This document shows, piece after piece, positions 44,617 through 54,493 of a stretch of 64,000 nucleotides of DNA. The notes under the pieces are model-generated. The model did not search any database. It saw only the letters and a program-made list of their open reading frames with translations, and had not been told where the DNA came from. The stretch covers positions 813,501-877,500 of the forward strand of contig NZ_CP133988.1 of NCBI RefSeq assembly GCF_031582885.1. The letters are read 5' to 3'. A program made the position numbers and the translations under genes. The DNA is from Streptococcus parasanguinis. Lineage in GTDB: Bacteria; Bacillota; Bacilli; Lactobacillales; Streptococcaceae. Each line of letters begins with the position of its first letter. Position 1 is the stretch's first letter.

Positions 44617-46290
44617 TTAAAAGAGACCAGTGATATTGCCGTGGGCATCGATATCAATCTTTTCACTGGCAGGAACTTTAGGTAGGCCAGGCATGGTCAT
44701 AATGGTACCAGTGAGAGCTACGATGAAGCCAGCTCCGGCAGCCACCTTAAGGTTACTGATTTTAACTGTGAAATCTTTTGGTGCTCCCATCTTCTTCGCA
44801 TCGTCTGAGAAGGAATATTGGGTTTTGGCCATACAGATTGGGTAGTTTGAGAAGCCAAGAGCTTCCAATTCTTTGAGTTCGCGTTTGGCCGCTGGTGTTA
44901 AGCTAATGCCTTTACCACCATAGACTTTTGTGACGATCTTAGTCAATTTTGTTTCAATGCTGTCTTCTTCGTCATAGACATAAGAGAAGTGGTTTTCTTC
45001 TTGAGCCAGTTGAATGACTTTTTCAGCCAAGTCACGACCACCAGCTCCACCTTTTGCCCAGACATCTGAAATGACCACATCTACATTGCGTTTCTTACAA
45101 GATTCATAGACAGCTTCTAGCTCTGCTTCTGTATCCAGCGGGAATTTGTTGATGGCAACGACCACTGGTAGACCATAGACTTCTTGAATGTTGGCCAAGT
45201 GTTTGTCTAGGTTTGGTAGACCATCGATCACGGCTTGGACATTTTCGGTAGCCAAGTCTGCTTTGGCAACTCCACCATGCATCTTGAGAGCACGGATGGT
45301 TGCGACGAGGACAACGGCAGCAGGTTTGAGCCCGGCCATGCGGCACTTAATATCGATGAATTTTTCAGCACCGAGGTCTGCTCCAAAACCAGCTTCTGTC
45401 ACGACATAGTCTGCATATTTGAGGGCTAGTTTAGTAGCCAGCACACTGTTACAGCCATGGGCGATATTGGCAAATGGTCCACCGTGGATGATGGCAGGAG
45501 TATGTTCTAAAGTCTGCACCAAGTTCGGATGAATGGCATCTTTGAGGACAGCTGCCATGGCCCCTCCAGCCTTGAGGTCTTTGGCTGTGACCGGTTGTCC
45601 TTGGTAGTTGTACCCGATAATGATGCGATCAAGACGTTCTTTGAGATCAAGGATATTTTCTGAGAGACAGAGAATGGCCATGATTTCAGAAGCCACGGTG
45701 ATGTCAAAGCCATCTTCACGAGGAACTCCGTTTGTTTTTCCTTGAAGGCCATCGACAATATGACGGAGTTGACGGTCGTTCATGTCGACCACCCGTTTCC
45801 AAGTGATGCGACGAGAATCGATGCCCAACTCATTGCCATGATGGATGTGGTTGTCAATCAAGGCAGCAAGGAGGTTGTTGGCAATCCCAATGGCATGGAA
45901 GTCTCCGGTAAAGTGAAGGTTGATATCTTCCATTGGAACCACTTGGGCGTACCCACCACCGGCAGCTCCACCCTTGATCCCAAAGACAGGGCCAAGTGAA
46001 GGTTCGCGGAGGGCAATGACGGCTTTTTCACCAATAGCTGAAAGAGCATCGACCAAGCCAACAGAGGTGGTTGTCTTTCCTTCTCCAGCAGGTGTCGGAG
46101 AGATGGCCGTCACGAGGATCAGCTTTCCATCTTCCTTATCCTTGAGTTGTTCCAGTTGGTTGCTATCAATTTTTGCCTTGTATTTTCCGTAGAGCGAAAT
46201 ATCGTCTTCGGTCAATCCAAGTTCAGCAGCGATATCGGTGATGGGCTTCATTTGGACAGAATTGGCAATTTCAATATCCGATAAAACCAT
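44617..46290 (-). CDS. fhs: Formate-tetrahydrofolate ligase (10-formyl-THF synthetase)
   Basis: A 557-residue enzyme of standard length. It links formate, THF and ATP to 10-formyl-THF, or in reverse makes ATP and formate. The P-loop-like [10 protein letters not shown] lies at residues 66-75, and [19 protein letters not shown] is conserved. Set between hutD and fchA in the histidine cluster, it probably runs in reverse, so that one-carbon units from formimino-THF yield ATP. The methenyl-THF cyclohydrolase step (FolD) is not encoded here. Confidence 0.95.
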   Translation of the reverse strand: MVLSDIEIANSVQMKPITDIAAELGLTEDDISLYGKYKAKIDSNQLEQLKDKEDGKLILVTAISPTPAGEGKTTTSVGLVDALSAIGEKAVIALREPSLGPVFGIKGGAAGGGYAQVVPMEDINLHFTGDFHAIGIANNLLAALIDNHIHHGNELGIDSRRITWKRVVDMNDRQLRHIVDGLQGKTNGVPREDGFDITVASEIMAILCLSENILDLKERLDRIIIGYNYQGQPVTAKDLKAGGAMAAVLKDAIHPNLVQTLEHTPAIIHGGPFANIAHGCNSVLATKLALKYADYVVTEAGFGADLGAEKFIDIKCRMAGLKPAAVVLVATIRALKMHGGVAKADLATENVQAVIDGLPNLDKHLANIQEVYGLPVVVAINKFPLDTEAELEAVYESCKKRNVDVVISDVWAKGGAGGRDLAEKVIQLAQEENHFSYVYDEEDSIETKLTKIVTKVYGGKGISLTPAAKRELKELEALGFSNYPICMAKTQYSFSDDAKKMGAPKDFTVKISNLKVAAGAGFIVALTGTIMTMPGLPKVPASEKIDIDAHGNITGLF

Positions 46291-46325
46291 AGAATCCCTT
46301 CTTTCTTTATTTTTATTTGCTAGGT

Positions 46326-46955
46326 TTAAGATAGACTTTCTAAAATGGTTTGGTAAATATTATCTGCAAGATCAGAACCGGTTTGGAGGAGTTTGAGTCC
46401 CTTACCGTGGTATTCTTGGACAAAGTCTTGGTCCTTGATTCCTGAAATGTTGATCAAGACATTAAGCCAAGCCCCTTGAAGGCCAGCTTTAAGATTCAGA
46501 GCAGCTACCCCTAGGTCACTCGCCGCATTGGTGTTGGACTTGCCAACAGCATCTTTGGTGGTTTCAAGAGCCTCAACGATGAGCTCCATCATAGAGAAAG
46601 GAGATACTGTCGCATGTTTCAAAGCTTTTTGCATGGCTTCACGACGAGCAGCTTTCTCTTCTTCCGTTTCTTTTGGAAGATCAAAGACAGCTGATACGAC
46701 GTTGAAGGCTTCTGTATCCTTGTCGATGGCTTCTAGTAATTGGTCTTGGAGGTGAGCGCTTTTTTCGTGAACCGCTTTGATGTGGTCTTCAAATTCTGCG
46801 TATTTTCTCTTTCCAATGGTCAGTTCACAGACCATTTTTGTAAGGGAAATCCCATTTGCAGCGGATAGGGCAGCAGCAGAACCACCACCTGGAGCTGGAG
46901 CATCCGAACCAAGGACCTTGGCAAACTCCGTAATACTTAAGTCAACTAGTTTCAT
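46326..46955 (-). CDS. fchA: Formimidotetrahydrofolate cyclodeaminase
   Basis: A 209-residue helical protein of the FTCD_C family. It begins [11 protein letters not shown], has the hallmark [15 protein letters not shown] (residues about 22-36), and converts 5-formimino-THF to 5,10-methenyl-THF with release of ammonia. In animals this domain is fused to the formiminotransferase; here the two are separate neighbouring genes 12 bases apart. ATG 46955 follows AAGGGAG. Confidence 0.92.
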   Translation of the reverse strand: MKLVDLSITEFAKVLGSDAPAPGGGSAAALSAANGISLTKMVCELTIGKRKYAEFEDHIKAVHEKSAHLQDQLLEAIDKDTEAFNVVSAVFDLPKETEEEKAARREAMQKALKHATVSPFSMMELIVEALETTKDAVGKSNTNAASDLGVAALNLKAGLQGAWLNVLINISGIKDQDFVQEYHGKGLKLLQTGSDLADNIYQTILESLS

Positions 46956-46967
46956 AGAACTCCCTTT

Positions 46968-47867
46968 CTAACCCAACAAGTGATTTTCCAAGACTTGTTT
47001 GCTGTAGTCAAAGTCTTCTAATTGTAAGTAGTATTCAGCAGAGTCGATCAAAGCCTTAGCAGGAGCCAGTCCAATGAGTTCTGTTCCGATGATGCGAACA
47101 CCATAGCGTTGCGCTTCGAAACGAACGGTTTCCACAACACGATACAATGGGAATTGTTCCAAGTTGACCATGTTGATGGAGACTTGGGCGATGTTGCGAT
47201 CTTCTAGCATGACACCGATCGCTTTACAGTATTTGTATCCACCGCTTGATCCACGAATGATTTTAGAAATCTTATTGGCAATCTCTAGGTCGTCTGTGTC
47301 AAGGTTGATATTGAAAGCAACTAGTGGCATACGGACACCGACAGCTGTAACCCCTGCAGTTGGGTGAATCTTGCGTTCACCGTAGTCTGGCTTCCAGTCT
47401 TCTTCCAACAATTTTTCTGGCATTCCTTCAAATTGTCCTTTACGCACTTTGGCCAAGTTCTTCCGTTCTGGGCGAGTTGCAGCATCTTCATAAAGGAAGA
47501 TTGGAATACCTAATTCACGATTGATGCGTTCGGCTACTTTATTAGCGATCTCAACGCATTCAGCTGTAGTGATATCTTTAACGGGAACGAATGGACAAAC
47601 GTCTGTTGCTCCCATACGAGGGTGTTCGCCTTCGTGCTTGGTCATATCAATGTTTTCAGAAGCGTATTTCACCAATTGGAAAGCCACTTCTTGAATGCTT
47701 TCTTCATCCCCAACGAGTGTAAAGACGCTACGGTTGTGACTGGCATCAGACGAGTAGTCTAGTAAAGTGACACCTGGAATACTTTTTGCTGTAGCTGCTA
47801 ATCCGTCGATCACAGCCTGATTGCGTCCTTCAGAGAAGTTTGGAATACACTCAACAATTTTTGCCAT
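46968..47867 (-). CDS. ftcD: Glutamate formimidoyltransferase
   Basis: A 299-residue protein corresponding to the formiminotransferase domain. It opens V-E-C-I-P-N-F-S-E-G-R and has H-N-R-S-V-F-T (catalytic His near residue 45), H-P-R-M-G-A-T-D and K-I-H-P-T-A-G-V-T-A-V-G. It moves the formimino group from formimino-glutamate to THF, leaving glutamate. It feeds FchA and competes with HutG for the same substrate. It is translated from the hutU-led transcript. Confidence 0.93.
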   Translation of the reverse strand: MAKIVECIPNFSEGRNQAVIDGLAATAKSIPGVTLLDYSSDASHNRSVFTLVGDEESIQEVAFQLVKYASENIDMTKHEGEHPRMGATDVCPFVPVKDITTAECVEIANKVAERINRELGIPIFLYEDAATRPERKNLAKVRKGQFEGMPEKLLEEDWKPDYGERKIHPTAGVTAVGVRMPLVAFNINLDTDDLEIANKISKIIRGSSGGYKYCKAIGVMLEDRNIAQVSINMVNLEQFPLYRVVETVRFEAQRYGVRIIGTELIGLAPAKALIDSAEYYLQLEDFDYSKQVLENHLLG

Positions 47868-47949
47868 ATGATTACCTCTTTTTATAGGAGAAGTTGGGGA
47901 GGAAGAGTCTTTGTATTTCCTCCCCTTTCTCAGTTTTTATTTTTTGATG

Positions 47950-49980
47950 TTAAAACAATTTTTGAACGGCTTCTTTGACCAAATCTTCATCTGCCAGATA
48001 CGGAATGGTGATGTGGTCTGTTCCTGCATGGAGACGGTTGTACTCGATCGCTGTTTCAATGGCATGGTTATTCCGTGCCCAGTTCCGGCGAGCAACCCCA
48101 CCCATAGTGTCCCAGGCAATGGCAGATTTAATGATTTCATCGATCCGGTGGCTACCGTCTAGAACGAGACCAAATCCACCGTTGATGGCTTTACCGATAC
48201 CAGTACCACCACCGTTGTGGAGGGCAACGAGACTCATACCGCGAGCAGCGTTACCAGCGTAACATTGAACCGCCATGTCACAAGTGACGTTCGAACCATC
48301 TTTGATGTTTGATGTTTCACGGAATGGAGCATCTGTACCAGATACGTCGTGGTGGTCACGTCCGATCATGACCGGTCCGATCTTGCCTTGGCGAATGAGT
48401 TCATTGAATTTCAAAGCAATGTTGACACGGCCCATACAATCTTGATAGAGGATACGTGCTTGTGTACCAACCACCAGTTGGTTCTTTTCCGCATCGCGAA
48501 TCCAGTTGTAGTTGTCGCGGTCTTGGTAGCGACGAGTTGGATCGATCGCTTCCATGGCTGCATGGTCAGTTGCAATCAAGTCTTCGTGTTTACCGCTGAG
48601 GCAGACCCAACGGAATGGACCATAACCATAGTCAAAGAGCATAGGTCCCATGATATCTTCTACATAAGATGGCCAAATGAAGCCGTCTTTGTCATCGAGA
48701 CCATTCTTAGAAATTTCCTTGATGCCTGAGTCGTAAACAGATTTCATGAAGGCATTACCGTAGTCGAAGAAGTAAGTACCTTTAGCTGTCAAGGCTTTGA
48801 TCACTGCAAAGTGACGAGCCAAGGTTTCATCAACCAAACGGCGGAAGGTTTCTTTGTCTTCTGCCAGCAAACGTGTCCGTTCTTCAAAGCTAATGCCAAC
48901 TGGGCAATAGCCACCATCATAAACGTTGTGGCAAGAGGTTTGATCAGACAAGAGATGAACATGGACTTGATGTTCGTTGACATATTCGAGCAAGTCTACG
49001 ATATTACCATGGTAGGCAATCGAAGTGGATTCACCAGCTTCCAGTGCTGCTTGAGCCAATTTCACAGCTTCTTCTGCACTGTCTGTCACTTGGCTAATCC
49101 AGCCTTGAGAGTGACGAGTTTCGATCCGAGAGCGGTCTACTTCTGCAACGATGGCAACCGCTTTTGCGATTTCAGCTGCTTTCCCTTGAGCTCCGCTCAT
49201 TCCACCGAGACCAGATGAAATAAAGAGTTTACCGGTCAAGTCGCCATCATCAGGCACACCGAGTTTGAGACGACCGGCATTGAGAAGGGTGTTGAAAGTA
49301 CCGTGAACGATCCCTTGAGGACCAATGTACATCCAGCCACCAGCCGTCATCTGACCGTAGTTGGTCACTCCCATCTCTTCAGCAATTTCCCAGTCGCGCA
49401 TGTTGTCATACTCACCGATCAAGAGACCGTTGGTAATGACGACACGAGGAGCTTCTGGTTTCGATTTGAAGAGGCCCAGAGGGTGACCCGATTCAACCAC
49501 CAAGGTTTGGTCTTCTGTCATGACTTCCAAGTATTTCTTGATCAAGTTGTATTGCATCCAGTTGGCACAGACAGATCCTGTTTCCCCATAAGTGACCAAT
49601 TCATATGGATAAAGAGCAATTTCAAAGCTCAAGTTGTTGTCGATCATGACCTGCATAGCCTTAGCAGCTGTGCATTTTCCTTTGTACTCATCAATTGGTT
49701 TTCCATAGATCCGATCTTTTGGACGGAAGCGATAGCCATAGATCCGACCGCGAGTTTTTAGTTCTTCCAAAAATTCTGGGATCAACTCTTGGTGGAATTT
49801 TTTAGGAATGTAACGCAAAGCATTTTTAAGGGCAATTTCAGTCTGAGCTTGCGTTAAGCGGAAGCCTCTATCAGGTGCACGACGGATGCCTTCTTGAAAA
49901 GTCGCCTTTTCAGGTAGGACATCAAAGTCAAGTTTGACAGACATAGCAGCTGCAATTTCTTTCTCGTCTATAAATGACAT
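47950..49980 (-). CDS. hutU: Urocanate hydratase
   Basis: A 676-residue NAD-dependent enzyme that hydrates urocanate to imidazolone propionate. Visible landmarks are G-L-G-G-M-S-G-A-Q (NAD site, about residue 255), the Y-C-P-V-G-I loop and H-N-G-G-G-T-G-I-G-K-A-I-N-G-G near the C-terminus. At 676 residues it is longer than the common 550-560-residue bacterial form and belongs to the long branch. ATG 49980 lies behind AAGGAGG; the longer frame adds 22 unsupported codons. It leads the minus-strand hut transcript and faces hutI. Confidence 0.92.
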   Translation of the reverse strand: MSFIDEKEIAAAMSVKLDFDVLPEKATFQEGIRRAPDRGFRLTQAQTEIALKNALRYIPKKFHQELIPEFLEELKTRGRIYGYRFRPKDRIYGKPIDEYKGKCTAAKAMQVMIDNNLSFEIALYPYELVTYGETGSVCANWMQYNLIKKYLEVMTEDQTLVVESGHPLGLFKSKPEAPRVVITNGLLIGEYDNMRDWEIAEEMGVTNYGQMTAGGWMYIGPQGIVHGTFNTLLNAGRLKLGVPDDGDLTGKLFISSGLGGMSGAQGKAAEIAKAVAIVAEVDRSRIETRHSQGWISQVTDSAEEAVKLAQAALEAGESTSIAYHGNIVDLLEYVNEHQVHVHLLSDQTSCHNVYDGGYCPVGISFEERTRLLAEDKETFRRLVDETLARHFAVIKALTAKGTYFFDYGNAFMKSVYDSGIKEISKNGLDDKDGFIWPSYVEDIMGPMLFDYGYGPFRWVCLSGKHEDLIATDHAAMEAIDPTRRYQDRDNYNWIRDAEKNQLVVGTQARILYQDCMGRVNIALKFNELIRQGKIGPVMIGRDHHDVSGTDAPFRETSNIKDGSNVTCDMAVQCYAGNAARGMSLVALHNGGGTGIGKAINGGFGLVLDGSHRIDEIIKSAIAWDTMGGVARRNWARNNHAIETAIEYNRLHAGTDHITIPYLADEDLVKEAVQKLF

Positions 49981-50040
49981 AGCAGAACCCTCCTTATAGT
50001 TGGACTGTGAATTTATATTTTCTTTATTGTATCGAAGAAA

Positions 50041-50146
50041 CGTCAATAAAGAGTCAAAAAAAAATATAATTTTTAATAAAGCAAAAAAAAATGAGGGAAA
50101 AACTTTTTGACTTTTTTTTGACGCTTTTCCTGTAGAATTGTAAAAT
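50041..50146. promoter_or_regulatory. hutU/hutI divergent control region with paired inverted sites
   Basis: Two 20-bp sites, 50041-50060 and the reverse complement of 50104-50123, agree at 18 of 20 bases. Each contains two TTGAC boxes 11 bp apart pointing outward. The hutI-side outer box doubles as a -35 (TTGACG 50118-50123, 17 bases, TAAAAT 50141-50146). On the hutU side no good -10 is found at the matching distance. The 43-base middle is almost pure A/T with long A-runs, probably curved. This looks like an operator for one regulator acting on both directions. Confidence 0.6.
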
Positions 50147-50179
50147 GAATAACAATGGAAATAGAAAGGAATGTTTCAT

Positions 50180-51427
50180 ATGTCTGCTGATATCCTATTA
50201 ACCCACTTTAACCAATTGTTTTGTCCGAATGATCTGGGTCATCCTCTCTATGGCAAGGAGATGGCAGAAGCGCAAATCCTTTCCGATGCTTATATCGCTA
50301 TTAAGGATGGAAAAATTCTTGCAGTTGGGACAGGTCAACCAGATCCAGAACTGATTGATGACCATACGGAAGTGAAATCCTGTGAAGGAAAAGTTGCGAC
50401 TCCTGGCCTGATTGACTGCCATACCCACTTGGTCTATGGAGGTAGTCGTGAACATGAATTTGCGAAAAAATTAGCGGGTGTTTCTTACTTAGACATCCTC
50501 GCCCAAGGCGGTGGAATTCTGAGCACGGTTCGGGCGACACGGGAAGCTTCTTTTGACAATCTCTATGACAAGTCCAAACGACTGTTGGATTACATGTTGC
50601 GTCATGGGGTGACTACTGTCGAAGCCAAGAGTGGCTATGGTTTGGATTGGGAAACTGAAAAACGCCAGTTGGATGTTGTGGCTGCATTGGATCGGGATCA
50701 TGAAATTGATCTGGTATCAACCTTTATGGCAGCCCATGCGATTCCCACAGAGTACAAGGGCCGTTCCCAAGAATATTTAGATCTCATTGTGGAGCAAATG
50801 CTTCCCAAAGTGAAGGAAGAAAAGCTAGCTGAGTTCTGTGATATCTTCTGTGAAAAAGGTGTCTTTACAGCAGATGAATCTCGCTATCTTCTTTCAAAGG
50901 CTAAGGAGATGGGCTTCAAGCTACGGATCCATGCCGATGAAATCGAATCCATTGGTGGTGTTGATGTGGCGGCTGAATTGGAATCTACTAGTGCAGAACA
51001 CTTGATGGTGATTACCGATGAAGGCATTCAAAAATTAGCTGCAGCAAAAGTGATTGGAAATCTTTTGCCTGCTACAACCTTCAGCCTCATGGAAGATACC
51101 TATGCACCGGCTCGTAAGATGTTGGACGCTGGGATGGCCATCACCCTAACAACGGACAGCAATCCAGGGTCTTGTCCAACAGCCAATCTCCAGTTTGCCA
51201 TGCATCTGGGTTGCTTCATGATGCGCCTAACTCCAGTAGAAATTCTCAATGCAGTGACCATCAATGCAGCCTATTCAGTAGATCGTGCTAAAACAATCGG
51301 CTCTTTCGATGTTGGCAAACAGGCTGACATTACCATCTTTGATGCACCAAATCTAGATTATCTCTTCTATTTCTTTGCGACAAATCTAGTGACAGATGTC
51401 TACAAGAAAGGTCAAAAAGTCATTTAA
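50180..51427 (+). CDS. hutI: Imidazolonepropionase
   Basis: A 415-residue amidohydrolase that opens imidazolone propionate to N-formimino-glutamate, the third step of histidine breakdown. Metal ligands are in [10 protein letters not shown] (residues about 77-86), M-A-A-H-A-I-P and [13 protein letters not shown] near residue 320 is also conserved. ATG 50180 is chosen with AGAAAGGA nine bases upstream; ATG 50171 is too close to it. It is the only hut gene on the plus strand and ends at a strong terminator. Confidence 0.94.
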   Translation: MSADILLTHFNQLFCPNDLGHPLYGKEMAEAQILSDAYIAIKDGKILAVGTGQPDPELIDDHTEVKSCEGKVATPGLIDCHTHLVYGGSREHEFAKKLAGVSYLDILAQGGGILSTVRATREASFDNLYDKSKRLLDYMLRHGVTTVEAKSGYGLDWETEKRQLDVVAALDRDHEIDLVSTFMAAHAIPTEYKGRSQEYLDLIVEQMLPKVKEEKLAEFCDIFCEKGVFTADESRYLLSKAKEMGFKLRIHADEIESIGGVDVAAELESTSAEHLMVITDEGIQKLAAAKVIGNLLPATTFSLMEDTYAPARKMLDAGMAITLTTDSNPGSCPTANLQFAMHLGCFMMRLTPVEILNAVTINAAYSVDRAKTIGSFDVGKQADITIFDAPNLDYLFYFFATNLVTDVYKKGQKVI

Positions 51428-51446
51428 CCTACTCCATTTCATTTGG

Positions 51447-51485
51447 GACTTTGCTGGTTTGCAAAAATCAGCAAAGTCTTTTTTT
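51447..51485 (+). terminator. Intrinsic terminator of hutI
   Basis: 10-bp stem GACTTTGCTG/CAGCAAAGTC followed by seven or more T. The remaining spacer to 51718 shows small hairpins (ATATTGA/TCAATAT near 51608-51630; ACAGGT/ACCTGT near 51677-51696), likely leader structure of xfp, but no clear promoter. Confidence 0.88.
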
Positions 51486-51718
51486 AAAACCTATCCCTGT
51501 AGGGAATGGAACCACTTTAGTGGGAAATTAAAATTTGACGTTCAAAGAATATTTTTCTTACTTTCTGATGTACAAAAAGGGAAATTCTTGATAGAATAGA
51601 AGTAATATTGAATATTTTCTTCAATATCATCTGTTTGTCGTGAAAACAGATTGTTTAAACTATTGATCAAACGAACAGGTTGTTCAACAGACCTGTCTAG
51701 AAATTGTGAGGAGACAAG

Positions 51719-54103
51719 ATGACTGTCGATTATAACAGCAAAGCTTACTTGGATAAAGTAGACGCTTGGTGGCGTGCAGCCAACTACATTTCAGCTGCTC
51801 AAATGTACTTAAAAGATAACCCGTTGTTGAAGCGCGAAGTCGTTGAAAACGACTTGAAGGCTCACCCAATCGGACACTGGGGAACTGTACCAGGGCAAAA
51901 CTTTATCTATGCTCACTTGAACCGTACCATCAACAAATATGACTTGGATATGTTCTACATTGAAGGACCAGGTCACGGTGGACAGGTAATGGTATCGAAC
52001 TCTTACTTAGATGGTTCTTATACTGAATTGAATCCAAATATCCCTCAAAATGAAGAAGGTTTCAAACACTTGTGTAAGATCTTCTCATTCCCAGGAGGGA
52101 TCGCTTCTCACGCGGCGCCTGAAACACCAGGATCTATCCACGAAGGTGGAGAACTTGGTTATGCCCTTTCTCACGCTGCAGGTGCTGTATTGGATAATCC
52201 AGATGTGATTGCTGCCACAGTTATCGGTGATGGTGAAGGTGAAACAGGTCCATTGATGGCAGGATGGTTGTCAAATACCTTCTTGAACCCAGTCAACGAT
52301 GGGGCTATCCTTCCAATCTTCTACCTCAACGGAGGGAAGATCCACAACCCAACGATCTTTGAACGCAAAACAGACGAAGAATTGGCCCTCTTCTTTGAAG
52401 GTCTTGGATGGAAACCAATCTTTGCAGACGTAACCGCTATTTCTGACGACCACGAAGCTGCACACGCTTTGTTCGCTGAAAAATTGGACGAAGCAATTGA
52501 AGAAATCAAGAAAGTCCAAGCAGAAGCTCGTAAAGGTTCTGCTGAAGAAGCAACTCAACCAGTATATCCTGTCTTGATTGCTCGTATTCCTAAGGGTTGG
52601 ACTGGTCCAAAAGCATGGGAAGGAACACCAATCGAGGGTGGATTCCGTGCGCACCAAGTTCCAATCCCAGTAGATGCTCACCACATGGAGCATGTCGATG
52701 CCCTTCTTTCATGGTTGGAATCTTACCGTCCAGCTGAATTGTTCGACGAAACTGGAAAGCTAGTTCCTGAAATTGCTGAAATTGCACCAAAAGGTGACCG
52801 TCGCATGGCGATGAACCCAATCACAAATGCTGGTGTGATCAAACCAATGAACACAGCTGATTGGAAGAAACATGCCCTTCAATTCAACACACCAGGTGAA
52901 ATCATGGCTCAAGACATGATCGAATTTGGTAAGTATGCGGCAGACTTAGTAGATGCAAACCCAGATAACTTCCGTATCTTCGGTCCAGACGAAACCAAAT
53001 CAAACCGTCTTCAAGAAGTCTTCACTCGTACAAGCCGTCAATGGTTAGGACGTATGAAACCAGACTACGATGAAGCCTTGAGCCCTGCTGGTCGTGTCAT
53101 TGACTCTCAATTGTCAGAGCACCAAGCAGAAGGAATGCTTGAAGGATATGTCTTGACAGGTCGTCATGGCTTCTTCGCTTCTTACGAATCATTCCTTCGT
53201 GTTGTGGATTCTATGATCACTCAACACTTCAAATGGTTGCGTAAGTCTAAGACCCATACAACATGGCGTAAAAACTACCCAGCCTTGAACTTGATTGCAA
53301 CTTCAACTGTCTTCCAACAAGACCACAATGGTTACACTCACCAAGATCCAGGTATCTTGACTCACTTGGCTGAGAAAACTCCTGAATATATCCGTGAGTA
53401 CTTGCCAGCAGATACCAATAGCTTGCTTGCAGTGATGGATGAAGCCTTCAAGGGAGAAGATGTAATCAACTTGATCGTTTCTTCTAAACACCCACGTCCT
53501 CAATTCTATTCAGCAGCTGAAGCAGAAGAATTGGTTCGTGAAGGATACAAGGTGATCGATTGGGCATCAACTGTTTCAGCAGATGAAGAGCCAGATCTTG
53601 TTATTGCAGCCGCAGGTACTGAGCCAAACTTAGAAGCTCTTGCAGCCATCACAATCTTGCACAAGGCCTTCCCAGAATTGAAGATCCGCTTTGTCAACGT
53701 TGTGGATATCTTGAAATTGCGTCACCCATCCGTTGATGCGCGTGGACTTTCAGATGAAGAGTTCGACAAAGTCTTCACAACTGATAAACCAGTCATCTTT
53801 GCTTTCCATGGTTACGAAGGCATGATCCGTGATATCTTCTTCAACCGTCACAACCATAACCTTCGTGTACATGGTTACCGTGAAAACGGGGATATCACCA
53901 CACCATTTGATATGCGTGTGATGTCTGAGTTGGATCGCTTCCACTTGGCACAAGATGCAGCTAATGCAGCTCTTGGAGATGCAGCAAGCGCATTTGCAGC
54001 GAAGATGGATGAAACAATCGCCTTCCACCATGACTACATCCGTGAAAACGGAGACGACATTCCAGAAGTTCAAAACTGGAAATGGGAAAACGTGAATAAA
54101 TAA
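51719..54103 (+). CDS. xfp: Xylulose-5-phosphate/fructose-6-phosphate phosphoketolase
   Basis: A 794-residue thiamine-diphosphate enzyme of standard length. It splits xylulose 5-phosphate (and often fructose 6-phosphate) with phosphate to acetyl phosphate and a triose or tetrose phosphate, giving an extra ATP through acetate kinase. The ThDP motif [10 protein letters not shown], ending in N-x-x-N-D-G, lies near residues 160-190. H-G-G-Q (about 82), G-G-I-A-S-H and H-G-Y-E-G (about 700) are family landmarks. The ribosome site is GAGGAG. Codon use is strongly biased to frequent codons, a mark of high expression. Confidence 0.95.
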   Translation: MTVDYNSKAYLDKVDAWWRAANYISAAQMYLKDNPLLKREVVENDLKAHPIGHWGTVPGQNFIYAHLNRTINKYDLDMFYIEGPGHGGQVMVSNSYLDGSYTELNPNIPQNEEGFKHLCKIFSFPGGIASHAAPETPGSIHEGGELGYALSHAAGAVLDNPDVIAATVIGDGEGETGPLMAGWLSNTFLNPVNDGAILPIFYLNGGKIHNPTIFERKTDEELALFFEGLGWKPIFADVTAISDDHEAAHALFAEKLDEAIEEIKKVQAEARKGSAEEATQPVYPVLIARIPKGWTGPKAWEGTPIEGGFRAHQVPIPVDAHHMEHVDALLSWLESYRPAELFDETGKLVPEIAEIAPKGDRRMAMNPITNAGVIKPMNTADWKKHALQFNTPGEIMAQDMIEFGKYAADLVDANPDNFRIFGPDETKSNRLQEVFTRTSRQWLGRMKPDYDEALSPAGRVIDSQLSEHQAEGMLEGYVLTGRHGFFASYESFLRVVDSMITQHFKWLRKSKTHTTWRKNYPALNLIATSTVFQQDHNGYTHQDPGILTHLAEKTPEYIREYLPADTNSLLAVMDEAFKGEDVINLIVSSKHPRPQFYSAAEAEELVREGYKVIDWASTVSADEEPDLVIAAAGTEPNLEALAAITILHKAFPELKIRFVNVVDILKLRHPSVDARGLSDEEFDKVFTTDKPVIFAFHGYEGMIRDIFFNRHNHNLRVHGYRENGDITTPFDMRVMSELDRFHLAQDAANAALGDAASAFAAKMDETIAFHHDYIRENGDDIPEVQNWKWENVNK

Positions 54104-54108
54104 GAAAA

Positions 54109-54285
54109 GAGAGTGGGACAGAAATCGGTAATTCGTTAGAATTCGATTTCGTCGTCCCACCTCCGCACAGTTGAGTAGGGCTGTAAAAGCTGATGAAATC
54201 AGCGTAGTAGAGCCCACTCAACCACTGCGTCTTGCTCGACAATCCAAAAATAATTGAGAGGCTAGGACTTTTGTCCCAGCCTCTT
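54109..54285. repeat. Structured intergenic repeat with imperfect terminal inverted repeats
   Basis: The ends (54109-54128 and 54266-54285) are 20-base imperfect inverted repeats matching at 15 positions around the core TGGGACA. Inside are three hairpins: GTGGGAC...GTCCCAC with GAAATCG/CGATTTC (54115-54161), GTTGAGT-GGGCT with AGCCC-ACTCAAC (54171-54222), and a terminator (54258-54288). The sequence is of the kind found in many copies between genes of sanguinis/mitis-group streptococci, but copy number cannot be seen here. No reading frame is present. Confidence 0.7.
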
Positions 54286-54288
54286 TTG
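54258..54288 (+). terminator. Terminator forming the right end of the repeat
   Basis: GAGGCT-GGAC pairs with GTCC-AGCCTC (one bulge on each side), loop TTTT, followed by TTTT. It probably ends xfp transcripts. Confidence 0.85.
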
Positions 54289-54493
54289 TGAGAAACAGCA
54301 AGTAACAAAAGGAAGAGGATGAGAATAGATGTTCGGAAATCAAGCGTTTTTCTAATAAAATTGTAAGAGTTTCTAGGAAAATATTGAAGTAAAACCGAAA
54401 AAATAGTAAAATGGAAGAGCTGATTGCAGCAAATCAACTGTTCTGCATTCTCCTTTTTGGAGAAGTGTTCTACATTAGAAAATGGAGTATTCT

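Noticed and set aside
49303-49761. 152-codon plus-strand frame opposite hutU
   Set aside because: Lies wholly within a well-conserved enzyme gene and shows no start signal or recognisable domain.
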